Shown piece after piece: positions 24,360 through 33,192 of a DNA stretch of 64,000 bases. Numbering within the stretch: the stretch's first letter is position 1; every line of letters starts with the position of its first letter. The stretch spans positions 62,001 to 126,000 of the forward strand of contig NZ_JAPZVP010000015.1 of assembly GCF_027622875.1 (NCBI RefSeq), in the 5' to 3' direction. Below the pieces are notes generated by a model, which did no database searches, was not told the origin of the DNA, and saw only the letters and a program-made list of their open reading frames with translations. This stretch comes from Glycomyces luteolus (GTDB lineage Bacteria > Actinomycetota > Actinomycetes > Mycobacteriales > Micromonosporaceae). The position numbers and the translations under genes were made by a program.

Positions 24360-24758
24360 TTAGACGCGGCGACGCTTCGGCGGACGGCAGCCGTTGTGGG
24401 GCTGCGGGGTCACGTCGTTGATCGAGCCGACCTCGAGGCCGACGGCCTGGAGGGAGCGGATCGCGGTCTCGCGGCCCGAACCCGGGCCCTTGACGTAGAC
24501 GTCGACCTTGCGCATGCCGTTGTCCATCGCACGGCGGGCGGCGGCCTCGGCGGCCATCTGCGCGGCGTACGGGGTGGACTTGCGCGAGCCCTTGAAACCG
24601 ACCTGGCCCGAGGAGGCCCAGGCGATCACAGCACCGGTCGGGTCGGTGATCGACACGATGGTGTTGTTGAAGGTGCTCTTGATGTGGGCGTGCCCGTGGG
24701 GCACGTTCTTCTTCTTGGCGCGCGGGTTCTTGGAACCGCCGCGAGTCTTCGGTGGCAT
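24360..24758 (-). CDS. rpsK: 30S ribosomal protein uS11
   Basis: 132 residues. Starts [18 protein letters not shown] and contains [18 protein letters not shown] and the conserved C-terminus [17 protein letters not shown]. It forms part of the platform of the small subunit. The start lies 11 bases from the rpsM stop, within the same transcript. Confidence 0.98.
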   Translation of the reverse strand: MPPKTRGGSKNPRAKKKNVPHGHAHIKSTFNNTIVSITDPTGAVIAWASSGQVGFKGSRKSTPYAAQMAAEAAARRAMDNGMRKVDVYVKGPGSGRETAIRSLQAVGLEVGSINDVTPQPHNGCRPPKRRRV

Positions 24759-24769
24759 CAGCTGGTCTC

Positions 24770-25144
24770 CTAACGTGCCTTCTTCTTGCCCGCGACGGTC
24801 TTCTTCGGACCCTTGCGAGTACGGGCATTGGTCTTGGTCCGCTGACCGTGGACCGGAAGGCCGTAGCGGTGACGGAGACCCTGGTAGCAGTTGATCTCGA
24901 TCTTGCGGCGAATGTCCGCCTGCACCTCGCGGCGCAGGTCACCTTCGACCTGGTAGTGCTCTTCGATGTGCGTACGAAGCTGCACGAGCTCTTCGTCGGT
25001 GAGGTCCTTGACGCGCTTGTCGCGGTCGAGGCCGGTCGCCGCGATCGTCTCAAGCGAACGCGTGCGGCCGATGCCGAAAATGTAGGTGAGTGCGATCTCC
25101 AGGCGCTTGTCGCGCGGGAGGTCGACTCCAACCAGGCGTGCCAT
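24770..25144 (-). CDS. rpsM: 30S ribosomal protein uS13
   Basis: 124 residues. Starts [19 protein letters not shown]; the helix-two-turn-helix segment [11 protein letters not shown] and the Arg/Lys-rich C-terminal tail ([22 protein letters not shown] in part) contact tRNA and 23S rRNA in the head of the 30S subunit. A 168-base leader separates it from rpmJ and includes a small hairpin (CCTCGGC/GCCGAGG, 25229-25248). Confidence 0.98.
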   Translation of the reverse strand: MARLVGVDLPRDKRLEIALTYIFGIGRTRSLETIAATGLDRDKRVKDLTDEELVQLRTHIEEHYQVEGDLRREVQADIRRKIEINCYQGLRHRYGLPVHGQRTKTNARTRKGPKKTVAGKKKAR

Positions 25145-25312
25145 TCAGGCGTACTCCTAGCGTTGTCGGAGGTCTGACCACTGCCTTCTCGCCGGGGTCT
25201 GATCCCCTGCCCTGATGGGCGATGCGAGCCTCGGCCTCCGAGCCGAGGGTTGTGCTTGCGCACTGGCGGCGGCTTCCCCTTCTGGGGCCTTTCTTGCTGG
25301 CGTTGTGCTGCG

Positions 25313-25429
25313 TTAGCCCTGACGCTGCTTGTGACGCGGGTCGGACGAGCAGATAACCATCACTCGTCCGTGCCTGCGGATCACGCGGCAGTTCTTGCAG
25401 ATCACTTTGACGCTCGGCTTGACTTTCAC
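25313..25429 (-). CDS. rpmJ: 50S ribosomal protein bL36, zinc-finger type
   Basis: 38 residues, found by reading the minus strand between rpsM and infA. It starts with GTG at 25429 ([14 protein letters not shown]) and ends HKQRQG. The zinc ligands of the C+ form are all present: two Cys in CKNC, a third Cys in VMVICSS and the His in PRH. Zinc-containing L36 is the version used under zinc sufficiency; a Zur-controlled Cys-free paralogue may exist elsewhere. Gene position between infA and rpsM is the usual one. Confidence 0.97.
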   Translation of the reverse strand: MKVKPSVKVICKNCRVIRRHGRVMVICSSDPRHKQRQG

Positions 25430-25456
25430 GAGTCCTACTTACGTGTAGTCGTCAGG

Positions 25457-25678
25457 TCAGCGGTAGCGGTAGACAATCCGCCCGCGCGACAGGTCGTACG
25501 GCGAGAGCTCCACCACGACCCGGTCCTCGGGGAGGATTCGGATGTAGTTCTGGCGCATCTTGCCACTGATGTGGGCGAGTACCTTGTGGCCGTTGGTGAG
25601 TTCCACCCGGAACATAGCGTTCGGGAGGGACTCGACGACCTTGCCCTCAATCTCGATGGCACCGTCTTTTTTCGGCAT
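25457..25678 (-). CDS. infA: Translation initiation factor IF-1
   Basis: 73 residues, [20 protein letters not shown] to GRIVYRYR, the near-invariant IF-1 sequence. It is an OB-fold protein that blocks the ribosomal A site during initiation. The start codon follows GCGGAGGAC, a usable ribosome site. It heads the infA-rpmJ-rpsM-rpsK-rpoA-rplQ cluster, so the cluster promoter should lie in the 25679-25938 gap. Confidence 0.98.
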   Translation of the reverse strand: MPKKDGAIEIEGKVVESLPNAMFRVELTNGHKVLAHISGKMRQNYIRILPEDRVVVELSPYDLSRGRIVYRYR

Positions 25679-25938
25679 GTCCTCCGCTACCGTGACAACT
25701 CGGTCTGAAAACCCCGCACCCATGACAGGTCGGAGCTACTGGCACACCGGCCCGAGGATTCGGGCGGCGTAGGAATGATGCTGTGCTTCGCCGGCCGCGG
25801 CTTGAATGCCAATTACCCACATTCTTGCCGCAGGGCAACCCACATGGGGACGCACTGCACCACTGAGCGAGTCTACTCGCGTCCCAATACCGCCTACCAG
25901 GGGGTTGACCGTGACGGAGGGCACTCGGACGCAAGCGG
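25679..25938 (-). other. Leader/promoter stretch of the infA ribosomal cluster
   Basis: About 260 gene-free bases between infA and the rpsD terminator. A small palindrome (GCGAGT-CT-ACTCGC, 25867-25880) is present. No convincing -35/-10 pair was found by eye, although the cluster promoter must be here or read through from rpsD. Confidence 0.4.
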
Positions 25939-25982
25939 AGCGCCGCCCGGAATCCCGATCGCCCGGAAAGCCGGGCGGCGCT
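25939..25982 (-). terminator. Hairpin terminator of rpsD
   Basis: A 12-bp stem (AGCGCCGCCCGG with CCGGGCGGCGCT) encloses a smaller alternative hairpin (GCCCGG-AAAG-CCGGGC). It lies 19 bases after the rpsD stop, so rpsD is probably transcribed on its own. Confidence 0.7.
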
Positions 25983-26000
25983 TATTGCTCGCTCAGGCTT

Positions 26001-26606
26001 TTACTTCGAGTAGTACTCGACGATGAGCTGCTCGTCGCAGATCACGGGGATCTGCTTGCGCTCGGGCACCGAGAGGAAGCGGGCGATCAGGCCTTCGAGG
26101 TGAGCCTCGATGTAAGCCGGAGTCGTCTCGCCCGCCCAGGCGCCGGCGGCGGCCAGCTGGAACGGCGTGGTCTCGCGGGACTTCTTGCGCACCTGCACGA
26201 AGTCGCCGGCCTTGAGCCGGTAGGACGCGATGTCGACCTTGCGGCCGTTCACGGTGAAGTGGCCGTGGTTGACGAACTGCCGCGCCTGGTAGATGGTGCG
26301 GGCGAATCCGGCGCGGAGCACGAAGGCGTCCAGGCGGGACTCGAGCAGGCCGACCAGGACCTCACCGGTCTTGCCGGGCTTGCGCACGGCCTCGGCGTAG
26401 GCGTTGCGCAGCTGGCGCTCAGAGATGTTGTACTGCGCGCGCAGACGCTGCTTCTCGACGAGCTGGTTCTTGTAGTCCGATTCCTTCTTGCGGCCGCGGC
26501 CGTGCTGCCCCGGAGGGTAGGGACGGCGCTCCATGTACTTGGCGGCCTTCGGCGTCAGAGCGATGCCGAGGGATCGGGAAAGCTTGACTTTCGCCTTAGC
26601 TTGCAA
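26001..26606 (-). CDS. rpsD: 30S ribosomal protein uS4 (Cys-free type)
   Basis: 201 residues from a TTG start. LGIALTPKAAKYMERRPYPP and RAQYNISERQL, then the S4 RNA-binding segment (RTIYQARQFVNHGHFTVNG) and IPVICDEQLIVEYYSK, identify it. The zinc-binding Cys residues of some S4 proteins are absent, as in Streptomyces S4. TTG 26606 has GGAG upstream and aligns with family N-termini. An in-frame GTG at 26654 with AGGAG at ideal spacing would add 16 residues, so the start is open. The gene lies upstream of infA, not after rpsK. Confidence 0.95.
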   Translation of the reverse strand: MQAKAKVKLSRSLGIALTPKAAKYMERRPYPPGQHGRGRKKESDYKNQLVEKQRLRAQYNISERQLRNAYAEAVRKPGKTGEVLVGLLESRLDAFVLRAGFARTIYQARQFVNHGHFTVNGRKVDIASYRLKAGDFVQVRKKSRETTPFQLAAAGAWAGETTPAYIEAHLEGLIARFLSVPERKQIPVICDEQLIVEYYSK

Positions 26607-26658
26607 TGATCTCTCCAGTAATTCATGCGTCGCCTCGAAGAAGATACGAGGCACAGTA

Positions 26659-26679
26659 CGCTCCTGACCAGCAGGAACG
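26659..26679 (-). promoter_or_regulatory. Leader hairpin overlapping a Shine-Dalgarno upstream of rpsD
   Basis: On the minus strand CGTTCCTG-CTGGT-CAGGAGCG forms an 8-bp stem (one G-T pair). Its 3' arm contains AGGAG, the ribosome site of GTG 26654. Feedback control by uS4 on its own mRNA is a known theme for rpsD, but this structure is only a candidate. Confidence 0.35.
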
Positions 26680-26800
26680 CGTGAGTGTAGCGCGCTCAGT
26701 TATGCACCCGGGGTAGCCGGGGACTGGCGCGCACACGGTGATGCAGTGGCTGGACACCACCGAGACAGTGGTGCCAACTCAGCCAGGGTACTCGCCGTGC

Positions 26801-27883
26801 TCAGGAGCGTCGAGCACGGGCCTCCGCGAGAGTGACCAGGCGCTCTACGAGCTCGCCGTACGAGATGCCGTAGGCGGCGAAGGCCTGCGGCACGCCGCTC
26901 ATCGGCGTCATGCCCGGCATCGTGTTCACCTCGTTGAGATAGACGACACCGTCCTCGCCGAGGAAGCAGTCGACGCGGGCCAGGTCGCGGCAGTCGAGGA
27001 GCCGGAAGACCTTGCGTGCGAGGGCCTGGGCCTGCTCGGCGACGCCGTCGGGGTAGTCCGGGTGGAGGTTGAACGGCTCGGGGTTGTCGAGGTACTTGGC
27101 CTCGAAGTCGAACCAGCCGTCCTCGCCCTTGGCGAGCACCTCGAGCGGGAACGTGATCTCGAGGTCGCCGTCGAGCGTCTCGACGACGCCCATCTCGATC
27201 TCGCGGGCGTTCTGGAAGGCCGCCTCGAAGACGACCTTGTCGTCGACCTCGCGGGCCTTCGCGACCGCCGTGGCGAGTTCGGCGCCCGAGTCGACCTTGC
27301 TGATGCCGAGGCTCGAGCCGGCGCGGGCGGGCTTGACGAAGATCGGGAGGCCGAGCTTGCCGATCACGGCTTCGGCGTCGAGTTCCTCGCCCGCCTTGAG
27401 GACGTCGAACGCGCCCTGCGGGACGCCTTCGGCGGCGAGGAGCCGCTTGCTGAACTCCTTGTCCATGCACAGCGCGCTCGAGAGCACCCCGGAGCCGACG
27501 TACGGCGTGCCGGCCATCTCGAACAGGCCCTGGATCGTGCCGTCCTCCCCGAAGGGGCCGTGCAGGACCGGGAAGAGGACGTCGGCGACGGGCTGCGCGC
27601 CGGGGCCGAGGTCGATCGCGACAGCCTTGCCGGCCTCGGCGGTCACCTCGGGGAGGGCCTCGGGGGAATCGATCGCGAACGCGACGTCCGGGGAGAGCTC
27701 GACCCATTCGCCGCCGCGGGTGATCCCGATCGTGGTGACGTCGAAACCCCTGTCGCGCAGTGCCTTGGCCACACCTGAGCCGGAGGCGCAGGAGACCGGC
27801 TGTTCCACGCTGCGCCCGCCGAAGAACACGGCGACGGTCGGTTTAGTCCCCTCGGCGAAGCTTGCGGAGCTGTCATTGTGCAT
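26801..27883 (-). CDS. ddl: D-alanine--D-alanine ligase
   Basis: 360 residues. Cytoplasmic ATP-grasp enzyme making the D-Ala-D-Ala end of peptidoglycan precursors. Landmarks: [12 protein letters not shown] (catalytic Glu, although the usual His after it is Gln), [34 protein letters not shown] (the Tyr typical of D-Ala-D-Ala rather than D-lactate ligases), RVDCFL and [13 protein letters not shown]. Its start lies inside the end of gpsA (11-base overlap). The order plsC-gpsA-ddl recurs in actinobacteria. Confidence 0.95.
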   Translation of the reverse strand: MHNDSSASFAEGTKPTVAVFFGGRSVEQPVSCASGSGVAKALRDRGFDVTTIGITRGGEWVELSPDVAFAIDSPEALPEVTAEAGKAVAIDLGPGAQPVADVLFPVLHGPFGEDGTIQGLFEMAGTPYVGSGVLSSALCMDKEFSKRLLAAEGVPQGAFDVLKAGEELDAEAVIGKLGLPIFVKPARAGSSLGISKVDSGAELATAVAKAREVDDKVVFEAAFQNAREIEMGVVETLDGDLEITFPLEVLAKGEDGWFDFEAKYLDNPEPFNLHPDYPDGVAEQAQALARKVFRLLDCRDLARVDCFLGEDGVVYLNEVNTMPGMTPMSGVPQAFAAYGISYGELVERLVTLAEARARRS

Positions 27884-28895
27884 CGTCGGACCTCAAACTG
27901 TCGATTTCGGGTTTGGTCTCGCGTCCCATGAGTTCGGCGACCGCGGCTCTGGGGTCGAGCCCTTCGTGGCACACCCGTTCTACGGCGTCGCAGATCGGCA
28001 TCTCCACGCCCACCTTGCGGGCGAGGTCGGTGATGGAACGGCAGCTCTTGACGCCCTCGGCGGTCTGCTTGGTGACGCGGGCGGCCTCTTCGAGAGTCGC
28101 GCCGAGCCCCAGCTGCTCGCCGAAGGTGTGGTTGCGCGACAAAGGGGACGAGCAGGTCGCGACGAGGTCGCCGAGCCCGGCGAGCCCGGCGAACGTGGTC
28201 GGGTCCGCGCCGAGTCGCATGCCGAGGCGGGTGGTCTCGGCGAGGCCGCGGGTGATGATCGTGGCCTTCGTGTTGTCGCCCATGCCCATCCCGGCGGCCA
28301 TGCCGTAGGCGAGCGCGATGACGTTCTTGACCGCGCCGCCGAGTTCGCAGCCGACCACGTCGGTGTTCGTGTACGGGCGGAAGTAGGAGGTGGTGACGGC
28401 CTTCTGCACGTCGACGGCCCGGCCGTGGTCGATGCACGCCACGACAGAGGCGGTGGGCTGCTCCTCGGCGATCTCGCGGGCGAGGTTGGGGCCGGAGAGG
28501 ACCGCGATGCGCGACTGGTGCGCGCCGGTGACCTCGGCGATGACCTCGGTCATGCGCTCGGTCGTGCCGAGTTCGATGCCCTTCATGAGGCTCAGGAGGG
28601 TCGCAACCGGTTCGAGGTGCTCCGCCCAGGCGGCGAGGTTGCCGCGCAGCGTCTGGCTCGGGACGGAGAGGACGACGAGGTCGGCGCCGCGCAGCGCCTC
28701 GGCGGGGTCGGCGGTCGCGCTCACCAGGCCCGGCAGTTCGATGTCCGGGAAGTAGTCCGGGTTGCGGTGGCTCGCGTTGATCGCGTCGGCGACCTCGGCG
28801 CGCCTGGCCCACACCGTGACCGGCGTCCCGGCGTCGGCGAGGATCTTGGCGAACACGGTTCCCCAGGAACCGGCCCCCATGACGGCTGCTCTCAC
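27873..28895 (-). CDS. gpsA: Glycerol-3-phosphate dehydrogenase [NAD(P)+]
   Basis: 340 residues. Reduces dihydroxyacetone phosphate to sn-glycerol 3-phosphate for phospholipid synthesis. Rossmann motif [13 protein letters not shown] at the N-terminus, catalytic Lys region [16 protein letters not shown], and [13 protein letters not shown] in the C-terminal domain. GTG 28895 overlaps the plsC stop (GTGA), so the acyltransferase and the enzyme that makes its substrate are co-translated. Confidence 0.96.
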   Translation of the reverse strand: MRAAVMGAGSWGTVFAKILADAGTPVTVWARRAEVADAINASHRNPDYFPDIELPGLVSATADPAEALRGADLVVLSVPSQTLRGNLAAWAEHLEPVATLLSLMKGIELGTTERMTEVIAEVTGAHQSRIAVLSGPNLAREIAEEQPTASVVACIDHGRAVDVQKAVTTSYFRPYTNTDVVGCELGGAVKNVIALAYGMAAGMGMGDNTKATIITRGLAETTRLGMRLGADPTTFAGLAGLGDLVATCSSPLSRNHTFGEQLGLGATLEEAARVTKQTAEGVKSCRSITDLARKVGVEMPICDAVERVCHEGLDPRAAVAELMGRETKPEIDSLRSDDAQ

Positions 28896-29662
28896 TCGGA
28901 AGACTCGCTTTCATCAGATCGGTGCTGCCGGGGATCGAACAATGGGGGTGCTTCCTGGCCGCGGATCTCGGCGAGGCCCGCGCGGAGGGCCTCCATGATG
29001 CGGTCGGTGACCGCCGCGAGGTCCTCGCGGGTGGGTTGCTTGCTCTGCCAGGGGGAGAGGTCGACGGGCGGGAGCGCCCGGACCGTGACGGGCTTGCGCC
29101 CGATCTTGAACTTGGGGTCGCGCTTGCGGTCGTGGATGCCGAGGGCGCCCCACTGGACGATCGGGATCACGGGCGCGCCGGATTCGAGGGCGAGACGGGC
29201 GATGCCGGTCTTGCCGCGCATCGGCCAGCGGTTCGGCTCCTTCGTGACCGTGCCCTCGGGGGACATGATGACCACGTGCCCTTGGGCGAGTTCGCGTTCG
29301 AGGGTGCGCAGGGAGTCCGCGGCCTCGGCGCTGCCGCGCTTGACGGGGATCTGGCCGGTGCTGCGCACGAGCGGGCCGACCAGGGGGATGCGCAGGATCG
29401 ACTCCTTGAGGAGGAACCTGGGGTGGCGGCCGGCGTTGTAGACGTAGTGCACGACCAGGAGCGGGTCGATGTCCGAGTAGTGGTTCCAGACCAGGATCGC
29501 GGGGCCCTTGAGCGGGATGTGCTCCATGCCGGCCCAGTTGCGCCTGCTCAGTCCGAGCATGGCGCCCTTGACGATGTTGGCGTAGACGCGGACGTCGGGG
29601 CGGAGGGCGTCGCCGCCTTTGCGGCGGAAGGTGTACTGCGCCTCGGGCCTCGGCTCGGTCAC
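28892..29662 (-). CDS. plsC: 1-acyl-sn-glycerol-3-phosphate acyltransferase (PlsC-like)
   Basis: 256 residues. Acylates (lyso)phosphatidic acid at the membrane. Motif [10 protein letters not shown] (His-x4-Asp) near residue 57 and the glycerol-binding motif SPEGTVTKE near residue 130 are intact; [11 protein letters not shown] and [11 protein letters not shown] match the family. GTG 29662 was chosen as it gives the usual N-terminus; the ribosome site is weak, and longer in-frame extensions upstream look non-coding. It is first in the plsC-gpsA-ddl run. Confidence 0.9.
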   Translation of the reverse strand: MTEPRPEAQYTFRRKGGDALRPDVRVYANIVKGAMLGLSRRNWAGMEHIPLKGPAILVWNHYSDIDPLLVVHYVYNAGRHPRFLLKESILRIPLVGPLVRSTGQIPVKRGSAEAADSLRTLERELAQGHVVIMSPEGTVTKEPNRWPMRGKTGIARLALESGAPVIPIVQWGALGIHDRKRDPKFKIGRKPVTVRALPPVDLSPWQSKQPTREDLAAVTDRIMEALRAGLAEIRGQEAPPLFDPRQHRSDESESSE

Positions 29663-29997
29663 CTGCTGGCTCGCTTTCTCGGGGAAGGGCTCGGCCGTCT
29701 GGGCTCGGCCTGTGCCGTCGTGTACGGGATCGTCAGTGCATTGCACTCTAACTCCCGCGCCGGGCCCTTCAGGCGACGGTAAGCAAAGCGTGGGGTTTGA
29801 CTCCCCGCCGCGGGGTACGCCGCTACGTCGAGTGAACCCCCAGGTACGCGGCGCGCGGGACGCGAAGCGCGGCAACGGAGCGGCGGTACCCGAGGGTTGC
29901 GCGAAACCCGCTATGATGTCATCATAGAGTCACAATGACATCTACCCAGCCGGCCGGACGTGCCGGCTCGAATCTCGACTCGACTCGGAGTGAGTAC
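29663..29997. other. Divergent intergenic region between plsC and a small membrane protein
   Basis: About 335 bases with no supported gene. The plsC promoter must lie here. The only clear structure is the palindrome at 29911-29927. An ATG at 29935 would extend the small membrane protein by 21 residues but has no ribosome site. Confidence 0.5.
29911..29927. promoter_or_regulatory. Perfect 17-base palindrome, candidate operator
   Basis: CTATGATG-T-CATCATAG has perfect 8-bp arms around one base, 70 bases before the small membrane protein gene. Its arms resemble a -10 box (TATGAT) on both strands, so it could be an operator overlapping a promoter. Confidence 0.5.
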
Positions 29998-30225
29998 ATG
30001 AACTGGCGTCTCTTCGGTTGGCTCGCGGCACTGTTCGGCGGCGCGGTCATCGCCGTGATCATCGTGGTGAACGTGATCCAATTCGCGCTCGAAGCGATCG
30101 GCGGCATCCTCGCCTTCATCTTCAACTTCGCCCTCTTCATCGCCATCGTCGGCGGCGTCGTCTGGCTCGGCCTCAAAGCGAAGAAGGCCCTCGGCGGCCG
30201 CAACAACCCCCAGATTCGCAAATAG
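29998..30225 (+). CDS. Small two-helix membrane protein
   Basis: 75 residues, function unknown. MNWRLFGWLAALFGGA starts one hydrophobic segment (about residues 6-26) and FALEAIGGILAFIFNFALFI a second (about 28-58), ending in a basic tail KAKKALGGRNNPQIRK. GGAG stands 7 bases before ATG 29998. It resembles the small, widespread actinobacterial inner-membrane proteins with a positively charged cytoplasmic tail. It is followed by a small soluble gene on the same strand. Confidence 0.7.
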   Translation: MNWRLFGWLAALFGGAVIAVIIVVNVIQFALEAIGGILAFIFNFALFIAIVGGVVWLGLKAKKALGGRNNPQIRK

Positions 30226-30309
30226 CGCGGTCGGAAGTAGTTCCGCACAAGCAAGCACAGCCGCGAGTAGCGCCTGGATTTCGGGCTCCGCATGGGCCAA
30301 GCTGAGATC

Positions 30310-30522
30310 ATGCAGGGCACCGTCTCGAACTTCAACGAGGACACCTCCGGCGAGGTGGTCCTCGACAGTCCTCCCGAACTGAGCGGCCGCCGCGTCGCCT
30401 TCGACGCGGCGGCCTTCGCCGTCTCCGGCCTGCGGTTCCTCCGCCTCGGCCAGCGCGTCGACCTCGACACCGACCCCGAAGGGCGCGTCGTCGCGGTCCG
30501 CATTCCCACGATGCACGCCTAG
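30310..30522 (+). CDS. Small OB/cold-shock-like protein
   Basis: 70 residues from ATG 30310 (MQGTVSNFNEDTSGEVVLD). The strand pattern GTVSNF...SGEVVLD...VAFDAAAF...LGQRVDLDTDPEGRVVAVRI follows the cold-shock beta-barrel plan. The aromatic RNA-binding motifs (KGFGFI, VFVHF) are not conserved, so nucleic acid binding is doubtful. An in-frame ATG at 30292 adds 6 residues. It lies upstream of mutT1 on the same strand. Confidence 0.6.
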   Translation: MQGTVSNFNEDTSGEVVLDSPPELSGRRVAFDAAAFAVSGLRFLRLGQRVDLDTDPEGRVVAVRIPTMHA

Positions 30523-30597
30523 ACGCGGCGTGCCGCGCCTACTCCGCGCGAGTGGCAGACTTCCCGCGATTGGGTGAGTCCCAGTACCGTATGAAGC

Positions 30598-31515
30598 GTG
30601 AGTGTGGAACAGGACACTGTCGGGAACGGGGCGCCGCAGAGGCAGATCGCCGCCGCTGGCGGCCTGTTGTGGCGCAACGGCGAGCGCGGCCTCGTGGAAG
30701 TGATCGCCGTGTGGCGGCCCAAGGTCGGGAACTGGTCGCTGCCGAAGGGCAAGCTCGACCCTGGCGAGCACCCCCTCGCGGCGGCGTGCCGGGAGGTCGA
30801 GGAGGAGACCGGGATTCCGGTCATTCCGCAGATGCGGCTGTGCCGTGCCTCGTATGTGCTGCCGAATCCCGAAGGCGACGTGCTGAAGTACGTCGACTAC
30901 TGGTCGATGCGCACCGAGAAGCCGGATGCGGCGTTCACCGCTGACGAGGAGATCGGCGAGCGGCGCTGGATCACCCTCGCGGAGGCGCGGGAGGCGTTGA
31001 CGCGGCCGCGGGACCAGCAGGTGCTCAAGGCGTTCGGGGAGCTGCCCGCGGTGACCGCGACGGTGCTGCTGGTGGCTCCGGCGGAGGTCGAGCAGGATTG
31101 GGACGGGCCCGATGTGGCGCGGCCGTTGAGCGCGCGCGGGCAGGACCAGGCGGTGCGGGTGGCGTCGCTGGCGTCGCTGTACCAGCCGGATCGGGCGTTC
31201 AGCGCGACCGGTCGCGCGAGCGTGCAGACGCTGGAGCCGATCGCGCAGGCGGTGCGGTGCAGGCTGAGCGGCGATGCGGCGTTCGACACCGAAGCGCACG
31301 AACGCAATCCCGAGCGCTCGGGTGCGCGCATCCGCGAGCTCGCGGGCGGCGGCGGTGCGGCGATCGTGTGCGCCGAGCCGGAGGTCGTGAGCGACACGGT
31401 GGCGATCCTGGCGGACGAGGACGGGGTGGAGACCCCGGATGTCTCGACGAGGCCCGGGGAGGCGTGGGTGCTGTCCCTGTCGGGCCAGAAGCTCGTGGGA
31501 GTGGAGCGGCTCTAG
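30598..31515 (+). CDS. mutT1: MutT1-like protein: Nudix hydrolase fused to a degenerate histidine-phosphatase domain
   Basis: 305 residues. The N-terminal Nudix domain has a complete box (GKLDPGEHPLAAACREVEEE followed by TGI), as in MutT1 that removes 8-oxo-dGTP or cleaves diadenosine polyphosphates. The C-terminal half aligns in pattern with the phosphoglycerate-mutase-like domain of mycobacterial MutT1 (ARPLSARGQDQA). The catalytic LVRHA is replaced by LVAPAE, so the phosphatase half is probably inactive. GTG start. The order mutT1, hup, leuD, leuC, IclR is conserved with mycobacteria, apart from the oxidase gene inserted after mutT1. Confidence 0.85.
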   Translation: MSVEQDTVGNGAPQRQIAAAGGLLWRNGERGLVEVIAVWRPKVGNWSLPKGKLDPGEHPLAAACREVEEETGIPVIPQMRLCRASYVLPNPEGDVLKYVDYWSMRTEKPDAAFTADEEIGERRWITLAEAREALTRPRDQQVLKAFGELPAVTATVLLVAPAEVEQDWDGPDVARPLSARGQDQAVRVASLASLYQPDRAFSATGRASVQTLEPIAQAVRCRLSGDAAFDTEAHERNPERSGARIRELAGGGGAAIVCAEPEVVSDTVAILADEDGVETPDVSTRPGEAWVLSLSGQKLVGVERL

Positions 31516-31769
31516 GAGAGCCGGTTCCGCTGACGCGGTTCGCGGGCACGGGCCGAGGCGCTGAGCGCCGTATCGCAGGCCCCGGTCAAAGCCCTGACAT
31601 TGGGGGTACGACAGTCCGGCAGTTGCCGTGGCTGTGGTCACGGCGGCGTTGCTTGCCGTGTTCCCGCCCCCTGGACCGCTCGCGTGCCTCCTGCGCGGCC
31701 TTCGCGGTACCGTTGGCCGCCCCACCGCTCTGTGTGCGCCCTGGCGCGCCTACAAGGAGGAATACCGCC

Positions 31770-33053
31770 GTGTCGGACCGCTCCCCCACCGCCCTGCAGA
31801 ACTGGGCCGGGAACATCCGCTTCTCCCCCAGCCGCTTCGAGGCGCCCGCGACGCTCGACGAGGCCCGGGCGGCCGTGGCCGCCGCGTCGCGTCTGCGCGT
31901 GCTCGGCTCGGGCCACTCGTTCAACGCGATCGCGGCCTCCGACGCGACGATGCTCTCGCTCGCGGGCATCGAGCCCGAGGTGACCATCAACGCCCTCACC
32001 GGCACTGTCCGCGCCTCCGGCTGGATCACGTACGCCGCGTTGAGCGATGCGGTGCACCGCGCCGGGTTCGCGCTGCACAACATGGCGTCCCTGCCGCACA
32101 TCTCCGTCGCCGGTTCGATCGCGACCGGCACGCACGGTTCGGGGAACGGCAACGGGAACCTCGCGACCGCCGTGGCCGCCATCGAGTTCATCGGCCCCGA
32201 TGGGGAGCTGCGCACGGTCGCGCGCGGCGACGAGGACTTCCCCGGCTCGGTGGTCCACCTGGGCGCCTTGGGCGTCGTGCACACGGTGACGCTGGACCTC
32301 GTGCCGGGCTTCGAGATGCGCCAGTACGTCTACGACGGCCTGGGCTTCGACAAGGCGGTCGCGCACTTCGACGAGCTCACCTCGGCCGCCTACAGCACCA
32401 GCCTGTTCACCGCGTGGGGCGCGTCCCCGGTGTTCCAGTTCTGGGTGAAGCAGCGCACCGCCGACCAGACGCACCCGTTCCCGCAGGCGAACTGGTTCGG
32501 GGCGCCGCTGGCGGACGGGAAGCGGCACCCGGTGCCCGGGGTGGACCCGGAGGCGTGCACCGTGCAGCAGGGCCAGACGGGCCCGTGGCACGAGCGCCTC
32601 CCGCACTTCAAGCCCGAGTTCACGCCCAGTGCGGGCGACGAGCTCCAGTCGGAGTTCCTGGTCGACCGGGCGGACGCGCCGGCGGCGCTCGAGGCGCTGG
32701 CCGGGCTCGGGGACAAGCTCGCCTCGGTCGTGCAGATCTGCGAGGTGCGCACGATGGCGGCGGACGACCTGTGGCTCTCGCCCGCATTCGGGCGCGACAC
32801 AGTGGGCCTGCATTTCACTTGGGTGAGTGACTTCGCGGCGGTCGAGCCGGTGATGTCGGCGGCGGAGGCGGCTTTGGAACCGTTCTCACCGCGGCCGCAT
32901 TGGGGTAAATTGTTTTCGATACCAATGGATGAGGTCTGCTCGCGTTATCCGCGAATGGGCGACTTCGAGAAACTTCGCGCTCGCGTCGATCCAGAGGGGA
33001 AGTTCGGCAATGACTTCTCCGACGCAGTCGCGAGCGGTGCCGCGTCCCACTGA
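31770..33053 (+). CDS. FAD-dependent alditol (xylitol) oxidase
   Basis: 427 residues, GTG start behind AAGGAGGAAT. The FAD-binding region LRVLGSGHSFNAIA carries the His expected to hold covalent FAD; MASLPHISVAGSIATGTHGSG is the second flavin-contact region. The C-terminal ALO-type domain ends HWGKLFSIPM...YPRMGDFEKLRARVDPEGKFGNDF, characteristic of AldO/xylitol oxidase and gulonolactone oxidases. It oxidises a polyol C1-OH to an aldehyde, forming H2O2. No sugar-alcohol genes adjoin. It appears inserted into the otherwise conserved mutT1-hup order. Confidence 0.88.
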   Translation: MSDRSPTALQNWAGNIRFSPSRFEAPATLDEARAAVAAASRLRVLGSGHSFNAIAASDATMLSLAGIEPEVTINALTGTVRASGWITYAALSDAVHRAGFALHNMASLPHISVAGSIATGTHGSGNGNGNLATAVAAIEFIGPDGELRTVARGDEDFPGSVVHLGALGVVHTVTLDLVPGFEMRQYVYDGLGFDKAVAHFDELTSAAYSTSLFTAWGASPVFQFWVKQRTADQTHPFPQANWFGAPLADGKRHPVPGVDPEACTVQQGQTGPWHERLPHFKPEFTPSAGDELQSEFLVDRADAPAALEALAGLGDKLASVVQICEVRTMAADDLWLSPAFGRDTVGLHFTWVSDFAAVEPVMSAAEAALEPFSPRPHWGKLFSIPMDEVCSRYPRMGDFEKLRARVDPEGKFGNDFSDAVASGAASH

Positions 33054-33100
33054 GTGGTCGCGCCTGAGGCACTCCTCCAGGTAAAGCCCGGGTAAAGCAC

Positions 33101-33131
33101 GAGGGCATTCAGGTGGCTCCTGAATGCCCTC
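33101..33131. terminator. Bidirectional hairpin terminator
   Basis: A perfect 13-bp stem (GAGGGCATTCAGG with CCTGAATGCCCTC) and a 5-base loop, followed by TTCCCC on the plus strand. It separates the convergent oxidase and hup genes. Confidence 0.88.
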
Positions 33132-33192
33132 TTCCCCGTGCGAGTACGGACGGGCGCCTCACCGTGCCCCGAACCGGTTCGGGGCCGCGGCA

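Noticed and set aside
26751-26775. Weak hairpin (GGACACCAC/GTGGTGCC) after ddl as a terminator
   Set aside because: The stem contains a mismatch, the loop is uneven and no T tract follows; too weak to list.
26801-27883. Ddl as a VanA-type D-Ala-D-lactate ligase, because the usual Glu-His is Glu-Gln
   Set aside because: FDFEAKY carries the Tyr of D-Ala-D-Ala ligases, and there are no vanH or vanX genes nearby.
29935-29997. Earlier ATG (29935) for the small membrane protein
   Set aside because: No ribosome site in front and the added residues are low-complexity; ATG 29998 has GGAG at proper spacing.
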